Origin: Tubiluchus corallicola
Lineage: Eukaryota > Priapulida > Priapulimorpha > Priapulimorphida > Tubiluchidae
Direction of reading: 5' to 3'
Assembly (NCBI GenBank): GCA_030141605.1
Contig: JAQGDQ010000011.1
Span: forward strand, 746,066 to 806,065
DNA: 60,000 nt
The notes below the pieces were generated by a model, which did not search any database, was not told the DNA's origin, and saw nothing but the letters and a program-made list of their open reading frames with translations. Numbering within the stretch: position 1 is the first letter of the stretch; every line of letters begins with the position of its first letter. The translations under genes and the position numbers were made by a program. Shown piece by piece: positions 50,199-60,000 of this stretch.

Positions 50199-50540
50199 TT
50201 ATTTTGATAAGTCTGCGTGGGTAAATGAAGCAGCAGCAGTTTGATTATATGATTTGAGTGTGGAATTGAACATGTTTATCGTGCACTCTGCACGAAAAAA
50301 GCAATCACGTTGCTGTCTACGTTTTTCTAAATACGTAAATCCGTAGTTCAGAGTGCTTGTTATACTTCTAAATGTTGCAGTGTTGATTTTTTCACGTTTA
50401 TTCCTTGGTGTATAATCTGCAATGCCGTGATGAAAAGAGTTATTGCTAGAAAGTAGAAACTTGCTGCAGGAAATGCGAAACTCGTCGTAGAGAAGGGAGG
50501 GAAAGGCATGTAATGAAAGCTCTGGAACGTGAACTAACAT
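50199..50540 (-). other. 113-codon ORF with ATG, unrecognised
   Basis: An ATG at 50538-50540 opens MLVHVPELSLHAFPSLLYDE and ends at 50199. Composition is ordinary, with no signal peptide, membrane segment or motif that I can name. An ORF of this length is near what chance gives in 60 kb, so coding is unproven. Confidence 0.15.
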
Positions 50541-51190
50541 CTATTTGGTTTATACTTAAAGCAACTTTAGTTACCCAGACGTGCAATCTGATTTATCTAC
50601 AAAGTGAACGTGCTTTCAAAAGTAGGTCTACAAATACATGTTATTAACCCTCGCCCTAGGCTAAAATGTAACTATGGGGTGTCTGCTGATTACTGCTCCG
50701 CCATTTCCTTTGTTAGGGCTCTGGATGATTGTACACTGAAAATGCATTTTAAATTAAATGTACACAATCTTTGGTGGCTTATCAAGTATTAAATGTATAT
50801 TTAGGAGTATCTGTGAATATTTTGCAACCGTGTACCAGTTTTTTTGCTTTTTGAGCCATCAACACTTTTATAAAGTTACTGGTGGATACTGTCTTGTTAA
50901 GTTAAATCTTAGCCTATCAGAATATTTTTTAATGCTTCTGAGATTATTTAAGCTAAATTTGAAACTTTTTTCAGTTGGATCTAGGTGTAACATGTAATCT
51001 GTAACTGACATTTGTTTATTTAACCAGCTTACTCTCTACATTATAATATTACTCTAATTATAAAGTTGCACGGACTAGTACAATAACACATTCTCATACG
51101 TCTAAAGTATATTTGAAGTTAATTTTGTTGTAAACAGTTGATAAAAACACAAATGAGTTTCTGTTTTTATCAATTAATTCGTTTTTAATT

Positions 51191-51789
51191 TCAATTTATT
51201 CTCGGTAAAGTAATTATGCAAATTATCATTGTTATGTCGGGTAATGAAATTCTGTTAGATTTGGATGTTTTAGATCTAGAATTAGATGTTTCAAGAGCAT
51301 TGGTGGCAGCTGCAATTTCACTATAATACTGTGCACGGTCAATCCAGTTCATATAATAAGAAGGTTTTACAGCTGTGTTAACTGTCAGCTCATCCAAATC
51401 TGCCTCTAGTGGAGCAGTAAAGGATTTCTGAGTGCCAATCACTTCTCCTGTCCTGTCTAATACCCATAGTCCACCCGAGTCGCCCCAGCCACCACTGTGC
51501 CATGGACGATATGCACAAACCATAACTGTTGGGTGATATCGCCCGCAGTCACCCCTTGTAGTAACTGTTAGTGTCACTTTCTGCAAATGAGTGTAAAGAT
51601 AATCTGGTACGCCTTGAATTCCGTGAAGAAATCCCCATCCTACGAAAGTAACATCTTCAATAATGTAAGAAGCACTAAGGTTACAAACAGACAGTCTAGC
51701 AGGCTGAATATCATTTGTGAACTCGACAAGTTCATTCATTCGCACAAGAGCAATATCATGATAAAACCAGCCCGCCCAGTTGAAGTTAA
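51191..51789 (-). CDS. 3' terminal exon of a divergent S1 (trypsin/chymotrypsin-like) serine protease
   Basis: This exon encodes the C-terminal two thirds of a peptidase S1 domain, an endopeptidase family usually secreted. Numbering from the codon that spans the splice site, HDIALVRM at residues 11-18 supplies the catalytic Asp (residue 12), VGWG is at 50-53, and GWGDSGG at 101-107 carries the nucleophile Ser 105 (codon 51476-51478). YYMNWIDRA near residue 150 matches the family's closing helix. An in-frame stop (51791-51793) overlaps a good 3' splice site, a pyrimidine-rich run ending in AG at 51790-51791, so the exon probably starts at 51789 in phase 1. The His57 segment, activation site and signal peptide must lie on upstream exons at higher coordinates and were not found. 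Cys82 and Cys92 match the 168-182 disulphide pair. The positions equivalent to 136, 191, 201 and 220 lack Cys, and the usual SWG substrate strand reads IGTQKSF. The protein ends in a Ser-rich, then hydrophobic tail before TGA at 51191, and an AATAAA on the minus strand overlaps the stop (51195-51200). The family call is firm. Activity, specificity and whether the gene is intact are not known. Confidence 0.8.
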
Positions 51790-51904
51790 CTTAGAATGAC
51801 GGAATGAGTCAAGTGACAATGCTTCAAGCGAGTAATAAATCATTGTTTTTTCTTCATTTTTGTACCAAGACATGATAATAGCTTCTAATATGTTTTATTG
51901 GTAA

Positions 51905-51942
51905 TGACGTTTCGAGATTGTTCGAATCTCTTTCGCAGACAT
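51905..51942 (+). mobile_element. Penelope-like terminal motif (weak)
   Basis: TGACGTTTCGAGATTGTTCG runs into AATCTCTTTCGCAGACATA. The shape GACGTTTCG, small hairpin (GAGATT/AATCTC around GTTCG), then CTTT-CAGA resembles the end motif seen in several Penelope-like elements. It lies about 115 bases upstream of the protease exon, in presumed intron. No reverse-transcriptase sequence was found near it. Confidence 0.22.
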
Positions 51943-52233
51943 AACAGCTGCAGGTTATCAAAATAATAAGTTCCAGCGATGATCGTGAAAAGGTCAAAGG
52001 TTAAGTGAACCAGATTTGTGTACTCAACGCCTGGCAGCCCATGCCACTGTAATAGTAAAGGTTTTAACAGCTAGCTAGAACCTTACCTAATTCATTTTTT
52101 CTTGTTCCAAAGCAAGATCCTGCTAGTAAATCACTCACTTTATGCACAGACTAATGCATAGTTAAGTAAAGTTCATGTAAGACAACTGAAGTTTACTGAA
52201 CTGATACAGCAGACGGCTTTGTTTTACACTCAT

Positions 52234-52243
52234 GTCACGTGAC
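52234..52243. promoter_or_regulatory. perfect E-box palindrome GTCACGTGAC
   Basis: This ten-base palindrome equals the CLEAR/USF/TFE-type E-box. It lies about 450 bases upstream of the protease exon in its reading direction, inside presumed intron or flank. Function unproven. Confidence 0.2.
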
Positions 52244-55150
52244 GGTTGTAGTTAAGACGCATTGCTGTAGAACACGTAATCTTTGACCTACAGCAACTAC
52301 GGGTGCGTAAAATGGAACTGTGAATAGGCTTATTAAAATGAAGTACTTTACAAAATGATAAGTTAAATTAATAGCGATAAATTTAAAACTATTGTTATTC
52401 TTTAAAAGTTTTAATTTTTCATCTATCAGTAGAGTTCTATTCTTTTGTTTTTTCCAAGTAGCCAAAGCAATGAGTCGGGTAGTCTTTAAGAACAGAGAAA
52501 ACAAGAAAAATCATTATTAGAATGATCTACGAAGATATAATAAGGTTTCATGAATCTCATTACTTTTATTACACCAGGCTTTTTTTGAAATTTCATAATC
52601 AATGCTTTCTAGCAGAAAACGCATTACGTATGCCTAGCATTTGCTGTCCAAACTATTTTACGTTTGACTATATTAGTTTTAATAAATTTATAAAGACTTG
52701 CGTTCTCACTACAGTGCACTGTGACTGAGCAGGTATTACAATCTGTATTCATACGTATTTATATACGGTTTTATTTTTCGGCTTTTGTTTCGTATCAGTT
52801 TCCGTTTGCTAATTTTGATGCTTATCCTGGTGTTTGTGAATCATATGTAATTAAATTTTTTATCAAGTACCTCATTTTGGCTGCGCCAAACAGTTCCAGA
52901 TATCGGCTTTTTCGATGTTATGACTGCTTAACTTAAAGCTGGCGCCAAGGCACTTGATAATCAAACTTCCTGCACTTGTGCTAATTTCTGACATATCCGA
53001 CTGCGAACACGAGCAAGCGGAGCCTCCAAGGCTGCAATCCTCTGTGGCCAGTCATGTGTGTTGCGTAACCCACAGGCCATTTGCCTACAAGAAAAGTATT
53101 CCTGAATTACTAGTTTGGCAGATCTGCCATCAGACTGGCTTGTTTGATTCTTTGTGTATGGATTACGCTGTTTGTCTCAAATGTTCTTAAGCTTTGTGTG
53201 GAGTTCTGTCTTGGATGACCTTGTGTTCAACTTTCTTGGACTTGGGTATTTACTGCGTTTGATAAAAGATTAACCTTCTCCACAGCTTCAGTCTCACAAA
53301 TTGCATTGTTGTTAAAAAGGTAGGTATATAGTTCTTAGTTAGTTAGTTACCTAGTTTTTTTATTGAAATTAACACCGGCAAAATACACTATAAAATTAAC
53401 CATCTTACAAAAATGTCCATCTTGCATGCTTATAGAGTTAGAGCGCGTAATAAACCAAATTTTATCTACTTTACCATTTAATTAAATTCAAGACTTTGTA
53501 CGAAAACACGAAAAGTAATTTGTTGAGTTCATTAAATCAAACAGATTACTAAATGACTGGTTTCTAAAATGTTCAGTAAGTTGACAATCTAACAACACAT
53601 GTTTCTCATCTTGTATATCTCAGCCACGTACACAAAGCCTTTCATTATATGGAATTCTACTCCATCTACCAGTTTCCACTTTTAAACGATGGTATGACAA
53701 TCTCATACGGGAAAGTGCTATTCTACAATGTTGCATTCTTACGTACTAGTTAGATAATAAAATGTGAAAATTCATTTTTTTAACACAATATCTTCGTCAC
53801 TGTGTGCGACCCAAAACAACAGTTCTAAATAAGCCTGTTTTTATATACTGTCTTCTGTGAAGTTGCCTTTTTCTGAGATACAATTTTGTAAAAAACTGAA
53901 TCGTTTTATTGAAACATTTATTTTTGCAAAATCTTGTATAAATGTTAAAAGGGGTCCCAACGAGTCTCACTTTAATAAAAAAATGAGATCCGTAACTTGT
54001 CCATTTCGAAACTCATGTAATCGATTAGATTTTTCCTGTCGTTTTCTTTAACAAAATACATCTTTTTCTCTCTTGTCACTTCAGTAAAAATAAACTTCAT
54101 GGTACAACAAAAACAAAAGTAGTACTCCATTATTAGCTGCTCAATTTCTTCCCCAGGGGCTGTACAAAGAGCTCGATTCTCCATAGAGAACATGGGAACT
54201 CGCCCGCAAAACAGCTCTCGAATGTGGTGTGGGGGGGGGAAGCTTACGTAAAATAGAGTTATGCAAAAATAATGATGAAAATTTTAGATCGTGGAGTGAT
54301 CAGTTACTGTAAATTAAAACAAAAAAATATTACGTGACCGTGTTTTTTCTCCCATTCTTTTGTAGTTGATCGATATAACAGTGTTCAAAATGACTTGTCA
54401 CTCTAATGCATTTTGTATTTGCTTACTCGGCAAGTTTTTTTTAACTGCTTCAGCCATTCACCATAGAAGTGGTTCAAGCGGATGTCGATGTTTTTTCATC
54501 AAGCGAGAATTCGGCTCAGTGGTCAGTTATTTATAGACTGTTTCTGTGCCCCTGTATTCTGTTTACGTGTATAGAAAGAACGGGTTTATTTCCTGTTTAT
54601 ATCTTCCAACTATAATCTAGACTGCACTGGAAATTTTCCCACTAATGCACTAATAAAAAAGATTGCGGACCAGTTTTTGATCCATGGCCTGTTCTCTAAT
54701 TTGTAAGTTTGAGCCTTAGCTGCTGTTAACCGTGCGTCCTTTTATTCAGAGAACGAACAAAGCTGCTTTGTGCAATGCAAAAACCGAAATGAATAAATAT
54801 TAAAATTTACATACTTCAATTACTTTTTTATTGAGGATCTCAGCCGTTTGAATTTTAATGCAAAGATTAATCTGCCTGAACATCCTTAAACAATTAATTA
54901 TCTGTTAGCTAATCTGTGGGGATCATGCCACATCTTCGATTATAAAAAAGTAATACCCATGTCAATTAGTAGAAGTGGTACCTTTATTGACTATTAGAAA
55001 AACACAATATGCATTAACAAAAGACAGTAAATACAGTAGCCTATGACAGTCAAAAAATACTTAAACTCCTGTAACAATATAACAAGAAACAGCTTGGGTA
55101 TATTGTATAGTAGTGTATTCCATTCAGCCACTTCGCGACAATAAGTGTAA

Positions 55151-55180
55151 TAGGGGGAGCCAAAAAGTTATGTTCACTGA
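55151..55180 (+). mobile_element. possible mariner-like terminal repeat
   Basis: TA followed by GGGGGAGCCAAAAAGTTATG resembles the ends of some mariner-type elements (TA target, G-rich start, CCAAAAAGT). No inverted partner was found within about 2 kb and the 90-codon ORF overlapping it shows no transposase motif. A solo end is possible, and so is chance. Confidence 0.28.
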
Positions 55181-56525
55181 CACTAGCCTTGAAATTTTAA
55201 ACATACACATCGTAAGACATTCTGCGAAGATCCTTTTATTACTCTTTAAATTGCGTTGTCTGAGAAACCGTCGTCTGAAACCTTCGTTCTTAAATGTCTT
55301 CCTATCTCTCATTCTCTCTCGTAAGCATCCTTGGCGTGTTGGATGGAAATTTTTGCATCATCTAACATCCTGCACTGCATGTCTGTTTTAAGTTTGCACT
55401 TTGACATTGCCGTTCACATGAGCTTTTCTTTGTTCCTTTTAATACTAGGTCTGCAGGGCCTGCCTGCGGTCGAATTCTGTTCCAGCATTATGAATCTGTC
55501 AGAGTTTTTACAAGCGCTCATAAATCGTGCTTCGCCAACGCCTAATGGTAGTTGTAAACTAGCATATTGACCATTATTAGGCGGTAGTTGTCATTTCAGA
55601 TATATCCGTGACAGCTTGTTAACTTGTTTCGTGCACTCATTGCTGTAGTTTCCTCTCTCGTCCTGCCCTTCTGAATTTCAACACTTTGCTTGAACTTTTG
55701 CCGTAGAACCAAGCTCAATTTTTCAGCTTGTTGTACATGTATTTTCATTACTGCCTACTGAAAATTAATTCCGTGCAGTACTACAATACACTTCCTTATT
55801 GATTTTTAAGTCAAGGCTCTGAAGCTTGAGCGTGACTTGAGTACGTTGATCGCACTTACCCTTTGATTGCCCTTCCAGAGAACCTTCTTTCTCTACCCAT
55901 TGATTTCTCCGTGTTGAGTGTCAAACTTGACAAACAAGGACTTTGGTCAATAAACTAGCTAGAATATTTTCCCACTAAAAGAGTCAAATCGATTGAGTTC
56001 ACTGCTCAGTAGGGGTACGGGGTACACGTGAAAGGTTTTAGAGAGACTGCAATTAGTGGCTCCACCTGCCAGGGGGGATAATGGTAATCATGTCCCGCAT
56101 TCATTTTTCTGTCAGTGCAGGTAATAGCTGCTAGGGCTGAATTAACCTCATTTGCCAGAGCTGCCTTTAATAAAAGCTGTGCACAAAGGTGTTGGCTTGA
56201 TAAATGAATTTCTGTTCATCAGTATTACCTAGCGCCAATGTCAAATTGCACAGTGAATAAGTGCATATACCCTCATAGTGGGTATAGCAGTAACAGTCAA
56301 GTGGAGATTGAGGTTTTAGTAAGCGCAGTCAAGGTTGTCTGTTAATATATTTGAAATGTGGTGACCCTGAGTCGTTTAGAACAAAAGTGTTAATTACTTA
56401 TGCTGTCAAGACAGAATGAGGATGTGAATTTTTTGCAATTGTTGAAAACTCTTCATATTTTTGTGAATTGAAATTAAGAATAATAACTTATAAAATAAGT
56501 GACAGTAACCGATTATTGTTAAAAG

Positions 56526-56608
56526 ATATAATGGAATCATTTGAAGCTATTGAAATTTAATATTTATATAATGGAATCATTTGAAGCTATTGAAATTTAA
56601 TATTTATA
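56526..56608 (+). repeat. perfect 40-bp tandem duplication
   Basis: ATGGAATCATTTGAAGCTAT with its AT-rich follow-on is repeated exactly, with a period of 40 bases. Confidence 0.95.
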
Positions 56609-58420
56609 GCCTTGTGACAAATTTGACATTGTTACTAATTTATTGTTTTTGTACAAATTTGTAACCACTGTGTTATGCCACCACCATTCAGTATACATTT
56701 CAGCTGTGTATATAGTAGATAACATACTGTAAGGAGATTAAGATTGATAACTTTGTGTCATTGCAATGAAGTACATTATAAAATGTTAAAAGCTATATTT
56801 AAGACAGTGTTGTAAATTTATATTGTGAAGGATTTATTGATCGTTTTCTGTTTTTGGCATCTGTTCATCATAACATGTGAAAAACTGAATTTAGCTTGCC
56901 TGATATGCAGGCATTTGTGACGTAACCTGTAATTTATACTGAAATAATTTGAAATGATTTATAATAAATTATAGATATATCTGGGCCTTCCTTTCAGCTG
57001 TGGCTGAAATGGTGAATAGTGAAGAGAAATTTCACTCGCTTTCCATTTTACCAGCGCGTAAAAAGTCGGTCAGGCGTTCTCATTGAAATTAATGTTGGTT
57101 TGATATTAAACTGGACCATTGACAGGTGAGACGCGAAAGTTGGCAATTTTTCCGCTGTATTTCGCAATGATTTATGACCGCGCGCGGCAGTTAAATTGCC
57201 GTTTTTATGATCGCGCGTAAATTGCGGATACACAATAGTCCGCGCCTGGAATGACTGCTTTATAAACAGTGTCGGAAAAAGTGGTGAGACGAGGCGAAGA
57301 AGTTTAAACGCCAGGGATAGCAGCTTGTATAGAGTTGAGGCTTTTTGGGTGTCACGTGTCACGAAAACATTCCAGGAATGCGTGACATGTGTGTGACAGG
57401 TCTCAGTCTTTCGGTGATTTTCATCAGTGCAAAAAAAACAACAGCTGCGGTGTGTGCCCAGTGTAGAGTGACGTATTTTCGAGTGGTTTTCTAATTGGTA
57501 TGTGGGCAGAGGTGCTGTTGAAACCGAATAAAAGTGTAGGCCTCGCTCGATGTTGTGCTCCTTTCAACTGAAACTTCCAGAATTTGCTAGTAATAGTAAA
57601 GCACGTTTGTGGGTGAACTACGAAAGCGATGCGGATGGATGTATACTTTTTGGAAATTTAAAGACTCGTTGTATCAATACATAAAATAAAAACTCGTATA
57701 TGCCATTGAAATGCTAAAGCACCTGACTGAATGACATTCACCGCCAAGTCCAAAACTTTCCTTTGCTGTTGCACAGCAGCTGAAAAAAGGAAGGATAGCT
57801 GTAGAATAGGATAGATAACACAGATCACGCCAAAAAATTCCAAACGTTTTTATACATATTGCCCTCTGCAAGCCGGATTTCATAAGTCAGCTGCAAAGTT
57901 TAATTAATGTAGATGACATCTAATTCTCAAGAGTAATCCCAGAAAACGAAACGCTGAATTGTAGACGTATCCCGGGTACATTTAGGTGCCGATTTATCCT
58001 CCCTAAAAGAAGTAAAAACCAGAGACTGTGCGACAAATGCAAGTCACCAGGTGGTAACCATCAATTTATTGATCAGGTTCATGGTTGCTTAACTATAGTC
58101 GTTAAGCAGACACGTGTGGCACTACTAATCATCGCCTCTGAACTATGGTATTTTGTATCTCGTGACATTCTGCTAGCAACGCTGGAGTTTCTGCACGCTT
58201 GCTTTCTCTTGAATAGCTGAAGCTTTTTAACTACTGTGTTGGCTTGTAAGTCACACTAAGTATACTTCATGACAAGATTGATGTGGTTAGAGACAAGAAC
58301 TCGACCGTTTTCTGGCTCCCCAGAAGATTAGAAGCATGTAATCAGGCATCTTCTGTGAACAGAGCACCTAATGATGTATTATTATGTAACGAGTGACAAG
58401 CGTAACTAGGCGAGCCTCTG

Positions 58421-58480
58421 GGTAGCGTGCGTGATGTAAGGTTGCCACTAGACGGCGTGCGTGATGTAAGGTTGTCACTT
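58421..58480 (+). repeat. 30-bp tandem duplication
   Basis: GCGTGCGTGATGTAAGGTTG recurs with a period of 30 bases and a few differences at the edges. It lies inside an antisense ORF that it helps keep open. Confidence 0.85.
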
Positions 58481-60000
58481 TAGCTAAGATTGCCCTGATT
58501 GTGGACCTTGCTGTTTGTTGGTGTGTTGAACTTCCTATATTGATTTCGGAGAGTGGTAATTTCTCCTGACAGGCTGTCACCACCGCCACAAGACTCCTCA
58601 GCTGAAATGGACGTCTCAAGCCACGTGTAAGCCGATTAGAATTTAGATTGGAAATTAGATCACTGACGGCTGCAGCAGTGGGCAGTGGTCAAGTTATAGT
58701 GTCGACGTCTGTTATACAGTTTCAAATTCTTCCTTCATCCTGTGCAGCTGCTGCATACTTCCTCCAGTTACGAAACAACTTTTTTAAGATTGATTAATTT
58801 ATAACCAATAAGTAAGCGAGAATTTATCCGCGTGTAGTTCTGGTCTATTCGTTTGTTTTATTAAAATTATTGAATCAATTTTAGTCAACGCTCGTTGAAC
58901 GTAGCAATGTTAGTAAATTAACGTTGGTTTTTCTTGTATTTTATTTAAGAACATGATAGCTGTTTTTTTCGTACAGAATTTAGCTGAGAGCATTGCTCAT
59001 ACGCATTTACGCTATTTTTATAGCCTGCAAGTGCGACAGTCACGTACGTGGTTAATTTTAATCTACTAGGTAATTCCATATTTACGATCATTAAGCTCAC
59101 TTAATTAACTTAATCAGTCTAAGTTATAAATTTAAATTTGGTGCAATTACTAGGGGAAACCATGCTCTTGGCTGTTGCATTGCGGCATTTATATTAGAAA
59201 GCAGTTCACAAATGGAAACTTGATCCACTATTTACAACCGGTTTTGTGAATTGTTCGACTTTTTTATTTCTGAAGACTGAAGTTTTATAGCTGGATTTTA
59301 CTGCTGGGCGTTACAATGACAAATAGTATTTAACGTATTTAACATTTCTACTCCGTAACTGTTTTACGAGCACTTTACAGCTCGCATTCTTTAACCTACA
59401 TTAACTTTCATCTATCCGTAGTTTTGACATTCAAGCTGTGTTGAATATAACATATTGTATCCGTAGCAGCTGCTGTTATTGCATTACAAGCGCGCACGTC
59501 TGTGGATTCCTAGTTATCTTTAGAGGAAGGAGAGTAGCTGTGAAGAAGCAACCGAATATCTCTGTGTTGCGTAGATCCCTTTAAAGGCTACTGTCTAAAG
59601 ATTTTGCCTAGATTTTGGCAGACAATAGCGCGTGAATTTAGACATTGCCTTTATATTTGTACAAAATACAAACTTGTAGTGTACTAACGCGTATCAGAAC
59701 AGCTTCTGATGAATTTTTAAGATACATTTTGTTTTGTTTGAGGCTGTTTAGTAAGACCTTATGCTGCTATGACAAATATTGTAACAACTGGTATTAGCCA
59801 CATTTCTTAAAAATTCAGGTTTCGTGTAAATTACTAATAATTGGTTGACCTAATTTCCTTCATTCTAATTATTTTCTGCACGAAGAAGCCGCGCGATAAT
59901 ACTATTCTCTCTTAATTTTGAATTGTGCCATTTAAGTATTCGCTTTGTGATCGAGTTTAATGATTGTGAATAACCGGAAATTACTGTGCAACAATATCTT

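Larger units (their letters stand above)
51795..60000. other. presumed upstream introns/flank of the protease gene; no exon identified
   Basis: The missing N-terminal exons of the protease should lie here on the minus strand, or beyond the window, but I found no signal peptide, activation site or CGGSL-type motif. Two tandem duplications, a possible mariner-like end, an E-box and a CpG-rich patch with palindromes (57170-57250) are the visible features. Confidence 0.5.

Noticed and set aside
57410-57445. Minus-strand CTGATGA ... GAAA, reminiscent of a hammerhead ribozyme core.
   Set aside because: The bases between the two core pieces cannot form stem II and no flanking stems fit.
58662-58692. 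Minus-strand frame reading YNLTTAHCCSR, resembling the His57 motif of S1 proteases.
   Set aside because: The residues before it (LKLYNRRRH) lack the CGGS-type strand, a stop follows within a few codons, and flanking splice sites are poor. It is about 7 kb from the protease exon. Kept only as something to test by transcript data.
1-60000. CRISPR arrays, phage, insertion sequences, bacterial operons.
   Set aside because: No regularly spaced repeats, no dense same-strand ORFs and no ribosome-binding sites. The DNA is eukaryotic in character.

Overview
The window looks like a gene-poor, AT-rich stretch of animal nuclear DNA, probably from an invertebrate. There are no operon-like ORF runs, no ribosome-binding sites and no long uninterrupted ORFs. 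There are intron-style splice signals next to short coding stretches, tRNA-headed SINE-like repeats, non-LTR retrotransposon remnants, microsatellites, and a small repeat family that carries TTAGGG-type units. A marine lophotrochozoan such as a mollusc or annelid would fit this mix, but that is an inference from repeat style and nothing in the sequence fixes the taxon. Layout: 1-7.6 kb holds no gene I can support. 7.6-12.8 kb holds two tRNA-like SINE remnants, a short fold-back element (10240-10383), a decayed reverse-transcriptase C-terminus (about 10990-11190) with its 3' tail, and a second retroelement-like 3' end. 16.7-17.8 kb holds degenerate tetranucleotide repeats and a 64-bp inverted duplication. 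22.7-25.2 kb holds promoter-like motifs, the best candidate first coding exon (23489-23645, donor GTGAGT) and a GC-richer island with overlapping ORFs. Two diverged copies of one unnamed dispersed repeat lie at about 25268-25709 and 36107-36560. A possible Penelope-like GIY-YIG remnant lies at 31369-31587. 37-46 kb is the repeat-dense section, with three copies of a MITE-like family, two SINE-like elements and TG/TA and ATA/ATG microsatellites. 46.6-50.2 kb holds another fold-back element, a GAT-rich minisatellite and two promoter-like spots (an RFX-type X-box and a TATA box). The only confidently identified gene piece is at 51191-51789 on the minus strand: the 3' coding exon of a divergent S1 (trypsin-like) serine protease, with catalytic Asp and Ser present and a 3' splice site directly upstream. 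51.8-60 kb is mostly unannotated, with short tandem duplications and a possible DNA-transposon end. No pathway or gene cluster can be assembled from this window. It reads as intergenic and intronic DNA around one protease gene plus a few tentative exons, overwritten by small mobile elements. I found no convincing undescribed system. The most noteworthy items are the protease exon that has lost disulphide cysteines in apparent pairs, the TTAGGG-carrying MITE-like family, and the dispersed repeat pair that keeps a matching ATG position.
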